Source: an uncultured Lachnospiraceae bacterium (lineage in GTDB: Bacteria; Bacillota; Clostridia; Lachnospirales; Lachnospiraceae). Taken from it: 64,000 nucleotides of DNA. Position numbers and translations under genes: made by a program. The stretch is from positions 1-64,000 of the forward strand of contig CAJUIP010000013.1 in the NCBI GenBank assembly GCA_910586315.1, written 5' to 3'. A model generated the notes under the pieces. That model worked only from the letters and a program-made list of their open reading frames with translations. It did not search any database and was not told where the DNA came from. Positions within the stretch are counted from its first letter, which is position 1, and each line of letters begins with the position of its first letter. Positions 50,160 through 58,870 of this stretch are shown piece after piece.

Positions 50160-50702
50160 ATGTCACGTATTGGTAGAATGCCGGTTGCGATTCCCACAGG
50201 TGTAACTGTTACAATCGCAGAAAACAATGTAGTGACCGTTAAGGGTCCGAAAGGAACACTGGAAAGAACTCTTCCGGTGGAAATGCAGATCAAAGAAGAA
50301 GATGGACACATTATCGTAACAAGACCAAACGACTTAAAGAGAATGAAATCTCTTCATGGTCTCACTAGAACGTTAATCCATAACATGATCCACGGTGTTA
50401 CCGAAGGCTATGAGAAGAAGCTGGAAGTTAACGGTGTTGGTTACAGAGCCGCGAAGCAGGGTAAGAAGCTGACTCTTTCCCTTGGCTATTCCCATCCGGT
50501 AGAAATGGAAGATCCGGAAGGCATTGAGACTGTTCTGGAAGGTCAGAATATCATCATCGTTAAGGGCATCAGCAAAGAAAAGGTTGGCCAGTACGCTGCT
50601 GAAATCAGAAGCAAGAGAGAGCCGGAGCCGTATAAGGGCAAGGGTATCAAGTATGCTGATGAGGTTATCAGACGTAAAGTTGGTAAGACTGGTAAGAAAT
50701 AA
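50160..50702 (+). CDS. rplF: 50S ribosomal protein L6 (uL6)
   Basis: 180 residues. MSRIGRMPVAIPTGVTV start and the C-terminal EPEPYKGKGIKYADEVIRRK. AGGAGG upstream. Confidence 0.98.
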   Translation: MSRIGRMPVAIPTGVTVTIAENNVVTVKGPKGTLERTLPVEMQIKEEDGHIIVTRPNDLKRMKSLHGLTRTLIHNMIHGVTEGYEKKLEVNGVGYRAAKQGKKLTLSLGYSHPVEMEDPEGIETVLEGQNIIIVKGISKEKVGQYAAEIRSKREPEPYKGKGIKYADEVIRRKVGKTGKK

Positions 50703-50719
50703 TTAAGGAGAGTGTAAAA

Positions 50720-51088
50720 ATGGTTAGCAAGCAGTCAAGAAGCGAAGTCCGCAGAAAAAAGCATTATAGATTACGCAATCGCTTTGCCGGTACAGCAGAG
50801 AGACCGCGTTTGGCAGTGTTCAGAAGCAATAATCATATGTATGCTCAGATCATTGACGATTCCGTTGGACATACTTTAGCTGCAGCTTCCACTCTGGAAA
50901 AAGAGATCAAAGCTGAGTTAGAGAACACCGATACCGTTGAGGCAGCAGCATATGTTGGAACTGTAATCGCAAAGAGAGCAATAGAAAAGGGCATTAAGGA
51001 AGTTGTTTTCGACCGCGGTGGTTTCATCTATCAGGGCAAGGTTCAGGCCTTGGCAGACGCAGCTAGAGAAGCTGGTCTGGAATTCTAG
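50720..51088 (+). CDS. rplR: 50S ribosomal protein L18 (uL18)
   Basis: 122 residues, 5S rRNA-binding. RLAVFRSNNHMYAQIIDD and VFDRGGFIYQGKVQALADA are family motifs. Arginine-rich N terminus. Confidence 0.98.
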   Translation: MVSKQSRSEVRRKKHYRLRNRFAGTAERPRLAVFRSNNHMYAQIIDDSVGHTLAAASTLEKEIKAELENTDTVEAAAYVGTVIAKRAIEKGIKEVVFDRGGFIYQGKVQALADAAREAGLEF

Positions 51089-51106
51089 TAGGGAGGAGAA
51101 TACAGC

Positions 51107-51616
51107 ATGAAGCGTACAATCATTGATGCAAGTCAGTTAGAATTGAATGACAAAGTTGTTGCCATCAAGCGCGTATCCAAGACTGTAAAAGGTGGACGTA
51201 CCATGAGATTTTCCGCTCTGGTAGTAGTAGGCGACGGCAATGGGCATGTAGGAGCAGGCCTTGGCAAGGCAGGCGAGGTTCCGGAGGCCATTCGTAAAGG
51301 CAAAGAGGCAGCAATCAAGAACCTGGTTGAGGTTCCGAGAGACGAGAACAACAGCATTCCGCACGACTTCCTTGGAGAGTTCGGCAGCGCATCCGTACTT
51401 CTTAAGAGAGCTCCGGAAGGTACTGGTATCATCGCAGGCGGCCCGGTTCGTTCCGTAGTAGAGCTTGCCGGTATTAAGAATATCCGTACCAAGTCTTTAG
51501 GCTCCAATAACAAGACAAACGTAGTTCTGGCAACGATCGAGGGGCTCTTAAAGTTAAAAACTCCGGAAGAAGTTGCAAAGAACCGCGGCAAATCTGTTGA
51601 AGAAGTTGTTTGCTAA
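51107..51616 (+). CDS. rpsE: 30S ribosomal protein S5 (uS5)
   Basis: 169 residues; VVAIKRVSKTVKGGRTMRFS and GHVGAGLGKAGEVPEAI are characteristic of the dsRBD-like N domain. Accuracy-related and part of the mRNA entry site. GGGAGGAG upstream. Confidence 0.98.
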   Translation: MKRTIIDASQLELNDKVVAIKRVSKTVKGGRTMRFSALVVVGDGNGHVGAGLGKAGEVPEAIRKGKEAAIKNLVEVPRDENNSIPHDFLGEFGSASVLLKRAPEGTGIIAGGPVRSVVELAGIKNIRTKSLGSNNKTNVVLATIEGLLKLKTPEEVAKNRGKSVEEVVC

Positions 51617-51631
51617 TAGGAGGATAATGAA

Positions 51632-51814
51632 ATGGCAGAGAAGTTAAAAATCACATTGGTAAAATCCCCTATCGGTGCCATTCCGAAGCAGAAAGCAACT
51701 GTTAAGGCGCTTGGCTTAAAGAAGATGCACAAGACGGTTGAACTGCCGGACAATGGTGCAGTTAGAGGCATGATCCAGAGTGTAAGACATCTGGTTAAAG
51801 TTGAAGAAATCTAA
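51632..51814 (+). CDS. rpmD: 50S ribosomal protein L30 (uL30)
   Basis: 60 residues, KLKITLVKSPIGAIPKQK start. AGGAGG upstream; 15 nt after rpsE. Confidence 0.98.
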   Translation: MAEKLKITLVKSPIGAIPKQKATVKALGLKKMHKTVELPDNGAVRGMIQSVRHLVKVEEI

Positions 51815-51841
51815 TCCGATAGAGAGTAAGGAGGTGCAGTG

Positions 51842-52282
51842 ATGAACTTATCTAATTTACATCCTGCTGAGGGTTCCAAGCATAGCGATAATTTCAGAAG
51901 AGGCCGCGGCCATGCTTCTGGAAATGGCAAGACAGCCGGCAAGGGCCACAAGGGTCAGAAAGCCCGTTCCGGAGCTCCAAGACCTGGCTTTGAGGGCGGC
52001 CAAATGCCTTTATACAGACGTATTCCAAAGAGAGGATTTACAAACATCAATTCCAAGGATATTGTAGGAATTAATGTAAGTGCACTTGAGAGATTCGAGA
52101 ACGACTCCACAGTTTCCGTTGAGACATTAATGGAGTGCGGTATCGTAAAGAACCCGCAGGACGGCGTTAAGATTCTTGCAAACGGCGAGTTGACAAAGAA
52201 ACTTAACGTTAAAGCCAATGCTTTCAGTGAGGCCGCAAAAGCTAAAATTGAGGCAGTAGGTGGAACCTGCGAGGTGATCTAA
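51842..52282 (+). CDS. rplO: 50S ribosomal protein L15 (uL15)
   Basis: 146 residues. MNLSNLHPAEGSKHSDNF start, glycine-rich GRGHASGNGKTAGKGHKGQK. ATG 51842 has AAGGAGGTG upstream; the GTG directly before it is in frame but less likely. secY starts one base after the stop. Confidence 0.97.
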   Translation: MNLSNLHPAEGSKHSDNFRRGRGHASGNGKTAGKGHKGQKARSGAPRPGFEGGQMPLYRRIPKRGFTNINSKDIVGINVSALERFENDSTVSVETLMECGIVKNPQDGVKILANGELTKKLNVKANAFSEAAKAKIEAVGGTCEVI

Positions 52283-52283
52283 T

Positions 52284-53606
52284 ATGTTAAATTCAATACA
52301 AAAAGCATTTAAGGTGAAAGAAGTCCGGGAACGGCTTCTTTACACCTTCATGATGCTTGTTGTGATTCGGATTGGCTCCTGCCTTCCGATTCCGGGTGTG
52401 GATCCCAGCTATCTGAAAACATTTTTTGACAACCTCCAGGCTTCCGGCATGGGATTTGTCAATGCGGTGACGGGAGGCTCTTTTTCCTCCATGTCTTTGT
52501 TTGCGCTGAGTATCACCCCATATATCACATCTTCCATTATTATGCAGCTTATGACCATTGCTGTTCCGAAGCTTGAGGAAATGCAAAGGGAAGGCGAGGA
52601 TGGAAGAAAGAAGATTGCAGAGTATACAAGATATCTTACGGTTGCGCTCTCTCTGTTTGAATCCAGTGCCATGGCAATCGGCCTCGGCAGACAGGGCCTG
52701 CTCTATGAGGATCACAGAAATTTCTGGGGATATCTGACCGTTGTGGCAGCCATGACGGCCGGTTCCGCCCTTCTTATGTGGATTGGCGAAAGAATTACCG
52801 ATAAGGGAATCGGAAACGGTATCTCCATCGTACTTCTTGTCAATATCGTATCCAGCCTTCCGCAAGATGTGCTGACTCTGTATGAGCGCTTTATGGCCGG
52901 AAAGTCCGTCGCGGTCGCAACGGTGGCTGCCATCATTGTGCTGGCAGTTATTGTCGCAACGGTTGTATTCGTTCTTATTTTAAATGGTGCAGAGCGTCGT
53001 ATCCCGGTACAGTACAGTAAAAAGATGCAGGGACGCAGAATGATCGGCGGACAATCCACCTATATTCCGCTTAAGGTAAATACCGCTAATGTAATTCCGG
53101 TAATTTTTGCCTCCTCCATCATGTCTATGCCGGTGATGGTTGCACAGTTTTTCCAGGTAGATTATTCTACCATTGGAGGAAAAATTCTTCTGGCTTTAAG
53201 CTCTTCCAACTGGTTTAGACCGGAGAGTCCGGGATATTCTGTTGGTCTGCTGTTTTATATCATATTAATCGTACTGTTCGCATATTTCTATACGTCCATT
53301 ACGTTTAACCCATTGGAAGTTGCAAATAATATGAAAAAATCCGGCGGCTTTATTCCGGGCGTTCGTCCTGGTAAACCAACTTCGGATTTTCTCACCAATA
53401 TTTTAAACTACATTGTTTTCATCGGAGCGGTCGGTCTGGTTATCGTATGTATCATTCCGATCATGGCGTCCGGCCTGTTCTCCGTTGGCAGTCTTTCCTT
53501 TGGCGGCACATCCTTAATCATCATCGCAGGTGTTATCCTGGAGACTATTAAGGCTGTGGAATCTATGATGCTTGTACGAAATTACAAGGGATTCTTAAAT
53601 GACTAG
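52284..53606 (+). CDS. secY: Protein translocase subunit SecY
   Basis: 440 residues with ten hydrophobic segments. RIGSCLPIPGVDPSYLK near the first helix; cytoplasmic loop motif KSGGFIPGVRPGKPT; GTSLIIIAGVILETIKAVES at the last helix. Forms the membrane protein-export channel with SecE and SecG. Confidence 0.98.
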   Translation: MLNSIQKAFKVKEVRERLLYTFMMLVVIRIGSCLPIPGVDPSYLKTFFDNLQASGMGFVNAVTGGSFSSMSLFALSITPYITSSIIMQLMTIAVPKLEEMQREGEDGRKKIAEYTRYLTVALSLFESSAMAIGLGRQGLLYEDHRNFWGYLTVVAAMTAGSALLMWIGERITDKGIGNGISIVLLVNIVSSLPQDVLTLYERFMAGKSVAVATVAAIIVLAVIVATVVFVLILNGAERRIPVQYSKKMQGRRMIGGQSTYIPLKVNTANVIPVIFASSIMSMPVMVAQFFQVDYSTIGGKILLALSSSNWFRPESPGYSVGLLFYIILIVLFAYFYTSITFNPLEVANNMKKSGGFIPGVRPGKPTSDFLTNILNYIVFIGAVGLVIVCIIPIMASGLFSVGSLSFGGTSLIIIAGVILETIKAVESMMLVRNYKGFLND

Positions 53607-53687
53607 TGCAAAGCTGTACTGGTTTGGAAGTAGCGGTTCAGAGGATATCTGAGCTGCCGCGACTGGAAACATGACAGCAGTGTAAGT

Positions 53688-53728
53688 GTTCGAAACGGGC
53701 GGAAGTTTTTTCGCCCGCTTTTTCGAAC
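53688..53728 (+). terminator. Terminator-like hairpin between secY and adk
   Basis: CGGGCG (53696-53701) / CGCCCG (53712-53717) followed by CTTTTT, inside outer arms TTCGAAA/TTTCGAA. It has the form of a rho-independent terminator but lies within the operon, so it may lower expression of adk and later genes. Confidence 0.65.
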
Positions 53729-53768
53729 AGCTGCTTTTGGGGCTCATGAAACCCATGGAGGGATAAGC

Positions 53769-54434
53769 ATGAAAATCATTATGTTGGGCGCACCTGGCGC
53801 CGGAAAAGGGACACAGGCGGAGAGAATTGCAGAAAAATATCAGATCCCGCATATTTCAACGGGAGATATTTTCAGAGCAAATATTAAACAGGGAACCGAG
53901 CTTGGAAAGAAAGCAAAAGCCTACATGGATCAGGGACTTCTGGTTCCGGATTCCCTGACCGTTGATCTGGTTATGGATAGAATTGGCCAGGAGGACTGTA
54001 AAAATGGTTATATTCTGGATGGTTTTCCGCGTACCATTCCCCAGGCGGAATGCCTGACCGAAGCGCTGGAGGCCAGGGGAGAGAAAATGAATTTTGCCAT
54101 TGATGTTCATGTACCGGATGAGAATATCATTGCCCGTATGTCAGGACGCCGTGCGTGTCCGAACTGCGGTTTCACATATCATATTGTATATGCGGCTCCA
54201 AAAAAAGAAGGTGTGTGCGACAAATGTGGTTCCGCCCTTATTTTAAGAGATGATGATAAGGCAGAAACTGTGAAAAAACGTCTTTCCGTTTATCATGAAC
54301 AGACCCAGCCGCTAATTGATTATTACAGCCGGGAAAAAATACTCTATACTGTGGACGGCACAAATGAGCCGGAGCATGTTTTTGAAGATATTATAAAACT
54401 TCTGGGAGCTCAAGGAAATGGCAGTAACAATTAA
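53769..54434 (+). CDS. adk: Adenylate kinase (zinc-LID type)
   Basis: 221 residues. P-loop GAPGAGKGTQAERI, the LID domain with CPNCGFTYH ... CDKCG (zinc site of Gram-positive Adk), and DGFPRT. It interconverts ATP+AMP and 2 ADP. Its last 17 bases overlap map. Confidence 0.97.
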   Translation: MKIIMLGAPGAGKGTQAERIAEKYQIPHISTGDIFRANIKQGTELGKKAKAYMDQGLLVPDSLTVDLVMDRIGQEDCKNGYILDGFPRTIPQAECLTEALEARGEKMNFAIDVHVPDENIIARMSGRRACPNCGFTYHIVYAAPKKEGVCDKCGSALILRDDDKAETVKKRLSVYHEQTQPLIDYYSREKILYTVDGTNEPEHVFEDIIKLLGAQGNGSNN

Positions 54435-55194
54435 GTCGCACAAAGAAATAGAATTGATGAGGAAAGCCGGAGAAATCCTGGCTGCCACCCATGAGGAACT
54501 AAAAAAAGCCATTCACCCGGGGATATCCACTCTGGACATTGATAAGCTGGGAGAGCGGATTATCCGCGCTCATGGCTGCCTTCCGTCCTTTAAAAATTAT
54601 AACGGATATCCCGCATCCATATGCATATCTGTCAACGATGAAGTGGTCCATGGAATTCCAAGCCGTCACCGCATCTTAAAAGAGGGAGATATTGTGAGTC
54701 TGGACGCAGGCGTTATCTATAAGGGATATCATTCCGATGCCGCCAGAACCTGGGCTGTGGGTAAAGTGTCACCGGAGGCGCAGAAGCTTATGGATGTGAC
54801 AAGACAGAGCTTTTTCGAGGGAATCCGGTTTGCAAAGGCGGGGAATCATCTGAATGATATTTCTGCGGCAATCCAGTCCTTTGCTGAGAGCTTCGGCTAC
54901 GGCGTGGTCCGCGATCTGGTGGGCCATGGGATTGGAACCCATCTGCACGAGGATCCGGAGGTCCCGAATTTCGCAATGAAGAGAAAAGGGATTCTCTTGA
55001 GGCCGGGCATGACCCTGGCCGTTGAACCCATGATTAATATGGGAGGTTCGGATGTTCTGTGGATGGATGACGACTGGACAGTGGTGACTGTCGATCATTC
55101 TCTGTCCTCCCATTATGAGAATACGATTCTCATTACAGAAGGGGAGCCGGAAATCCTTTCTTTGTCAGCTGCTGACAGGGAGAGCGGGGCCTAA
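54418..55194 (+). CDS. map: Type I methionine aminopeptidase
   Basis: 258 residues. Metal ligands lie in VSLDAGVIYKGYHSDAART (two aspartates), GHGIGTHLHEDPEVPN (His) and late ENTILITEGEPE (Glu). Removes N-terminal methionine from new proteins. No N-terminal zinc-finger extension. Confidence 0.97.
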   Translation: MAVTIKSHKEIELMRKAGEILAATHEELKKAIHPGISTLDIDKLGERIIRAHGCLPSFKNYNGYPASICISVNDEVVHGIPSRHRILKEGDIVSLDAGVIYKGYHSDAARTWAVGKVSPEAQKLMDVTRQSFFEGIRFAKAGNHLNDISAAIQSFAESFGYGVVRDLVGHGIGTHLHEDPEVPNFAMKRKGILLRPGMTLAVEPMINMGGSDVLWMDDDWTVVTVDHSLSSHYENTILITEGEPEILSLSAADRESGA

Positions 55195-55206
55195 GGAGGA
55201 ACTTTC

Positions 55207-55479
55207 ATGGAAATGCATCCAGGGTGGAGGGCCAGGTCTCTGGCCGGAAATGACAGGGGACAAATTTATGTCATAAAAGAGGATAGTCCTCCATATGTTT
55301 TTTTGCTGGGCCCAAACGGAAGGACGCTCCGAAAGAATAAAAAGCATGTTCAGGTAATAAAGAGAATGAAAGAGTTACAGTTCACGGCCGATGCTTCTTG
55401 TCCGCGATACGCGGGCAAGAAGATGCCCCCTCCCGTGAATAGAAACATGAAAGACGTCGTACAGGAGGTAAGAGAGTAG
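55207..55479 (+). CDS. KOW-domain RNA-binding protein (L14e-like) with a repeat-encoded segment
   Basis: 90 residues. The KOW-like core RARSLAGNDRGQIYVI ... YVFLLGPNGRTLRKNKKHVQVIKR is the small RNA-binding protein normally found between map and infA in Clostridia; role uncertain, probably ribosome-associated. Residues about 63-72 (CPRYAGKK region) are encoded by a near-perfect palindrome (55394-55422) that belongs to an interspersed repeat family. AAGGAGG precedes the ATG. infA follows after one base. Confidence 0.85.
   Translation: MEMHPGWRARSLAGNDRGQIYVIKEDSPPYVFLLGPNGRTLRKNKKHVQVIKRMKELQFTADASCPRYAGKKMPPPVNRNMKDVVQEVRE
55394..55422. repeat. Palindromic repeat core inside the KOW gene
   Basis: CTTCTTGTCCGCG (55394-55406) and CGCGGGCAAGAAG (55410-55422) pair along 13 bases around an ATA loop. 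The same stem, with changes, forms the interior of the element at 8091-8238 (8111-8139); one arm recurs at 32640. Here it is translated in frame. Confidence 0.65.
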
Positions 55480-55480
55480 T

Positions 55481-55699
55481 ATGTCAAAGGCAGACGTAAT
55501 TGAGATCGAGGGCGTTGTTATTGAAAAATTGCCCAATGCCATGTTTCAGGTGGAACTGGAAAACGGCCATAAGGTTCTGGCAACCATTAGCGGAAAGCTC
55601 CGCATGAACTATATCAGAATTCTTCCCGGTGATAAGGTGACACTGGAGATGTCTCCCTATGATCTGTCCAAAGGCCGTATTATTTGGCGAGATAAATAA
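55481..55699 (+). CDS. infA: Translation initiation factor IF-1
   Basis: 72 residues, S1/OB fold: MSKADVIEIEGVVIEKLPNA start and KLRMNYIRILPGDKVTLEMS. AGGAGG upstream. Last gene before a 340-nt gap. Confidence 0.98.
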   Translation: MSKADVIEIEGVVIEKLPNAMFQVELENGHKVLATISGKLRMNYIRILPGDKVTLEMSPYDLSKGRIIWRDK

Positions 55700-55772
55700 G
55701 ACACATAAGAAGCAGTCCAGGGGGATGTGGACGATTATGGCATACGGCCATTGAAAATTGCTTTGCAGCTCC

Positions 55773-55798
55773 CGGTCAATCAGTGGAGTGATTGACCG
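55773..55798 (+). terminator. Hairpin after infA (possible spc-operon end)
   Basis: CGGTCAATCA / TGATTGACCG, perfect 10-bp stem with a six-base loop but no T run. Just downstream AACAGT-aata-ACTGTT (about 55806-55821) is another palindrome of the TAACAGTT kind. Confidence 0.5.
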
Positions 55799-55836
55799 GA
55801 GAGTGAACAGTAATAACTGTTACAACAATATAAAGA

Positions 55837-55881
55837 AAAATCAAGAAAATGCTTGATTTTCCAGGATAAAGGTGTTATAAT
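55837..55881 (+). promoter_or_regulatory. Alpha-operon promoter overlapping a terminator-like hairpin
   Basis: TTGATT (55853-55858), 17-bp spacer, TATAAT (55876-55881). The -35 lies inside AAAATCAAG/CTTGATTTT (55837-55860), a perfect 9-bp hairpin ending in TTTT that may stop transcripts arriving from upstream. The 160-nt leader to rpmJ (55882-56039) has no gene; a target for S4 autoregulation could lie here, but I could not identify one. Confidence 0.75.
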
Positions 55882-56039
55882 GCTCAAGCGAACTTTGTTG
55901 GAACGCTTGTATTATGCCCTTTTTTGGGGTGTTCATATACAGGTATGGCAACCCGTAATGCCGCTTCTCTGAGAGACTGGAGCTGGTGTGTATCCGGTAT
56001 GGAGGAACGAGGCGGACTACGAAGGAAAGGAGAATTACT

Positions 56040-56153
56040 GTGAAAGTAAGATCATCAGTAAAACCGATTTGCGAAAAGTGTAAGATCATTAAGAGAAAAG
56101 GCAGTATCAGAGTAATCTGCGAAAATCCTAAACACAAACAAAGACAGGGCTAA
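56040..56153 (+). CDS. rpmJ: 50S ribosomal protein L36 (bL36)
   Basis: 37 residues from GTG 56040: MKVRSSVKPICEKCKIIKRK start, with zinc ligands in CEKC and the later C..NPKH. AAAGGAG 7-8 nt upstream. Too short for most ORF calls but certain from sequence and position. Confidence 0.97.
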   Translation: MKVRSSVKPICEKCKIIKRKGSIRVICENPKHKQRQG

Positions 56154-56259
56154 TGCCGCTTGATCGCCCATATTTTCGCGCGGCTTTGGTATGACTCGCC
56201 AGGGTGCGTTGTTCGTACCGGCAAACAATATTTCTACTAAATTAAATGGAGGTACACTC

Positions 56260-56628
56260 ATGGCTCGTATTTCAGGTGTTGATTTACCAAGAGAAAAACG
56301 TGTCGAAATCGGCTTAACTTATATCTACGGTATCGGTAGAGCAAGTGCAAACCGTATTCTTGCTGAGGCTGGTGTAAACCCTGACACACGTGTTAAGGAT
56401 TTAACCGATGACGAAGTGAAGAACATTGCGGCAGTGATTGCTGAGTCCCAGACAGTGGAAGGCGACCTGCGTCGTGAGATCGCTTTAAACATCAAGAGAC
56501 TTCAGGAAATCGGCTGTTACAGAGGCATTCGTCATAGAAAGAGCCTTCCTTGCCGTGGTCAGAAGACCAAGACGAACGCAAGAACATGTAAAGGTCCGAG
56601 AAAGACAGTAGCGAACAAGAAGAAATAA
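56260..56628 (+). CDS. rpsM: 30S ribosomal protein S13 (uS13)
   Basis: 122 residues. MARISGVDLPREKRVEIGL start; GCYRGIRHRKSLPCRGQKTK C-terminal tail. TGGAGG upstream of ATG 56260. 106 nt after rpmJ. Confidence 0.98.
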   Translation: MARISGVDLPREKRVEIGLTYIYGIGRASANRILAEAGVNPDTRVKDLTDDEVKNIAAVIAESQTVEGDLRREIALNIKRLQEIGCYRGIRHRKSLPCRGQKTKTNARTCKGPRKTVANKKK

Positions 56629-56721
56629 CTGTTTCGTTAAGTAACAGCAGAGATGAATCACGTTGCATGTTTTAAAGACAGGAAACAGGGTTCAAAATTC
56701 AAGAAAGTAGGTTAGTTTAAA

Positions 56722-57123
56722 ATGGCTAAAAAAGTGTCCACTGCAAAGAAAGTGACAAAAAAGCGTGTAAAGAAAAACGTTGAACGCGGACAGGCGCACA
56801 TCCAGTCATCTTTTAACAACACAATCGTGACATTAACAGATGCACAGGGAAATGCCTTATCTTGGGCAAGTGCAGGCGGTCTGGGATTTAGAGGTTCAAG
56901 GAAATCTACTCCATATGCAGCTCAGATGGCTGCAGAAACTGCAACTAAGGCAGCTCTTGTACATGGTTTAAAATCCGTTGACGTTATGGTAAAAGGACCT
57001 GGCTCAGGTCGTGAGGCAGCTATCCGTGCCCTTCAGGCATGTGGCCTTGAGGTAACAAGCATTAAGGACGTGACACCGGTTCCGCATAACGGATGCCGTC
57101 CGCCAAAGCGTAGAAGAGTCTAA
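56722..57123 (+). CDS. rpsK: 30S ribosomal protein S11 (uS11)
   Basis: 133 residues; AHIQSSFNNTIVTLTDAQGN and the C-terminal PVPHNGCRPPKRRRV. The ribosome-binding site is weak (AAGTAGGTTAG). Confidence 0.98.
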   Translation: MAKKVSTAKKVTKKRVKKNVERGQAHIQSSFNNTIVTLTDAQGNALSWASAGGLGFRGSRKSTPYAAQMAAETATKAALVHGLKSVDVMVKGPGSGREAAIRALQACGLEVTSIKDVTPVPHNGCRPPKRRRV

Positions 57124-57139
57124 TTAGGAGGAAGTAATA

Positions 57140-57733
57140 ATGGCAGTTGATAGAGTTCCTGTTCTTAAAAGATGCAGATCCCTTGGTCTTGATCCCATTT
57201 ATTTAGGAATAGATAAAAAATCCAACAGAGAATCCAAAAGAGCTAATAAGAAAATAAGTGAATACGGCCTTCAGTTAAGAGAAAAGCAGAAGGCTAAATT
57301 CATCTATGGCGTACTTGAGAAACCTTTCCGCAACTACTATGAGAAGGCGGAGCGTTTAAGCGGACAGACTGGTGAGAATCTTATGATTCTCTTAGAGCGC
57401 AGACTTGACAATGTATTGTTCCGTATGGGCTTCGGCAGAACAAGAAAAGAAACAAGACAGATTGTGGATCACAAGCATGTTTTGGTAAACGGCAAGTGCG
57501 TAAACATCCCGTCTTATCTTGTAAAGACCGGAGATGTTGTTGAAATCAAAGAAAAGCACAAAGGTGACAACAGATACAAATTAATTCTTGACGTTACAGG
57601 CGGCCGTCTGATTCCGGCATGGTTAGATGTTGATCAGGAGAACCTCAAAGGTACAGTTAAGGCTCTTCCGACCAGAGAAGAAATCGACGTTCCCGTAAAC
57701 GAGATGCTTATTGTCGAGTTGTACTCCAAATAA
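57140..57733 (+). CDS. rpsD: 30S ribosomal protein S4, zinc-free form (uS4)
   Basis: 197 residues. The N-terminal zinc finger cysteines are not present (MAVDRVPVLKRCRSLGLDP). The S4 RNA-binding domain follows (ERRLDNVLFRMGFGRTRKE). Assembly initiator; often autoregulates this operon. Confidence 0.98.
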   Translation: MAVDRVPVLKRCRSLGLDPIYLGIDKKSNRESKRANKKISEYGLQLREKQKAKFIYGVLEKPFRNYYEKAERLSGQTGENLMILLERRLDNVLFRMGFGRTRKETRQIVDHKHVLVNGKCVNIPSYLVKTGDVVEIKEKHKGDNRYKLILDVTGGRLIPAWLDVDQENLKGTVKALPTREEIDVPVNEMLIVELYSK

Positions 57734-57805
57734 TAATTCACCGAAGCAGAGGATGCTTCCTCTGCTTCGCGGCAGTTGTTGTATACCCAGAAGGAGGGGC
57801 TTTTT

Positions 57806-58768
57806 GTGTTCGATTTTGAGAAACCAAACATTGAGATTGCTGAAATTTCCGAAGATAAAAAATACGGGAAGTTTGTTGTAGAGCCTTTGGAAAGGGGATA
57901 CGGCACAACTTTGGGCAATTCCCTTAGAAGAATCATGCTTTCTTCTTTACCGGGTTCTGCTGTCAGCCAGGTGAAAATCGACGGAGTCCTGCATGAGTTC
58001 AGCTCCATTTCCGGTGTTAAGGAAGATGTGACTGAAATCATCATGAACGTCAAGAACTTAGCAATCAAGAATAACAGCGATACAAATGAGCCGAAAACCG
58101 CATACATCGAATTTGAGGGCGAAGGTGTTATTACAGCTGCTGATATTCAGGCAGATGCAGACATTGAGATTCTCAATCCGGAGCAGGTTATTGCAACTTT
58201 AAGCGGCGGCACCGACAGTAAGTTCTATATGGAGCTTACCATTACCAATGGCCGCGGCTATGTAAGCGCTGATAAAAACAAGAACGGCGACCTTCCGATT
58301 GGCGTAATTGCGGTAGATTCCATTTACACACCTGTTGAGCGTGTCAATATGGCTGTCGAAAATACCCGTGTGGGTCAGATGACAGACTATGACAAGCTTA
58401 CACTGGAAATCTACACAAATGGCACGCTTGACCCGGATGAGGCTGTCAGTCTTGCTGCGAAAGTTTTAAGCGAGCATCTGAATCTCTTTATTGACCTGTC
58501 CGAGAATGCGAAAACCGCCGAGGTTATGGTTGAGAAGGAGAATAATGAAAAAGAAAAGGTTCTCGAGATGAACATTGACGAGCTGGAGCTTTCCGTTCGT
58601 TCTTACAACTGTCTCAAGAGAGCCGGCATCAATACCGTAGAAGAGCTGTGCAGCCGTACTTCCGAGGATATGATGAAGGTGAGAAATCTTGGAAGAAAGT
58701 CCTTGGAAGAGGTACTTGCAAAGTTAAAGGAGTTGGGTTTGCAGCTCAATTCCAGCGACGAGCAGTAA
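57806..58768 (+). CDS. rpoA: DNA-directed RNA polymerase subunit alpha
   Basis: 320 residues: assembly domain (EPLERGYGTTLGNSLRRIML) and C-terminal DNA- and activator-binding domain (LSVRSYNCLKRAGINTVEEL, RNLGRKSLEEV). GTG 57806 has AAGGAGG 8 nt upstream; the frame runs further up to 57776. Confidence 0.98.
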   Translation: MFDFEKPNIEIAEISEDKKYGKFVVEPLERGYGTTLGNSLRRIMLSSLPGSAVSQVKIDGVLHEFSSISGVKEDVTEIIMNVKNLAIKNNSDTNEPKTAYIEFEGEGVITAADIQADADIEILNPEQVIATLSGGTDSKFYMELTITNGRGYVSADKNKNGDLPIGVIAVDSIYTPVERVNMAVENTRVGQMTDYDKLTLEIYTNGTLDPDEAVSLAAKVLSEHLNLFIDLSENAKTAEVMVEKENNEKEKVLEMNIDELELSVRSYNCLKRAGINTVEELCSRTSEDMMKVRNLGRKSLEEVLAKLKELGLQLNSSDEQ

Positions 58769-58870
58769 TGGCTGCCGCCTGGGGAAACTGATTTATGGAA
58801 AGAAAGCAATTATTCAGTAAGACCGAAGATGCGTGGGTAATTGTTCCACAAATGGAGGAGAATTAAAATC

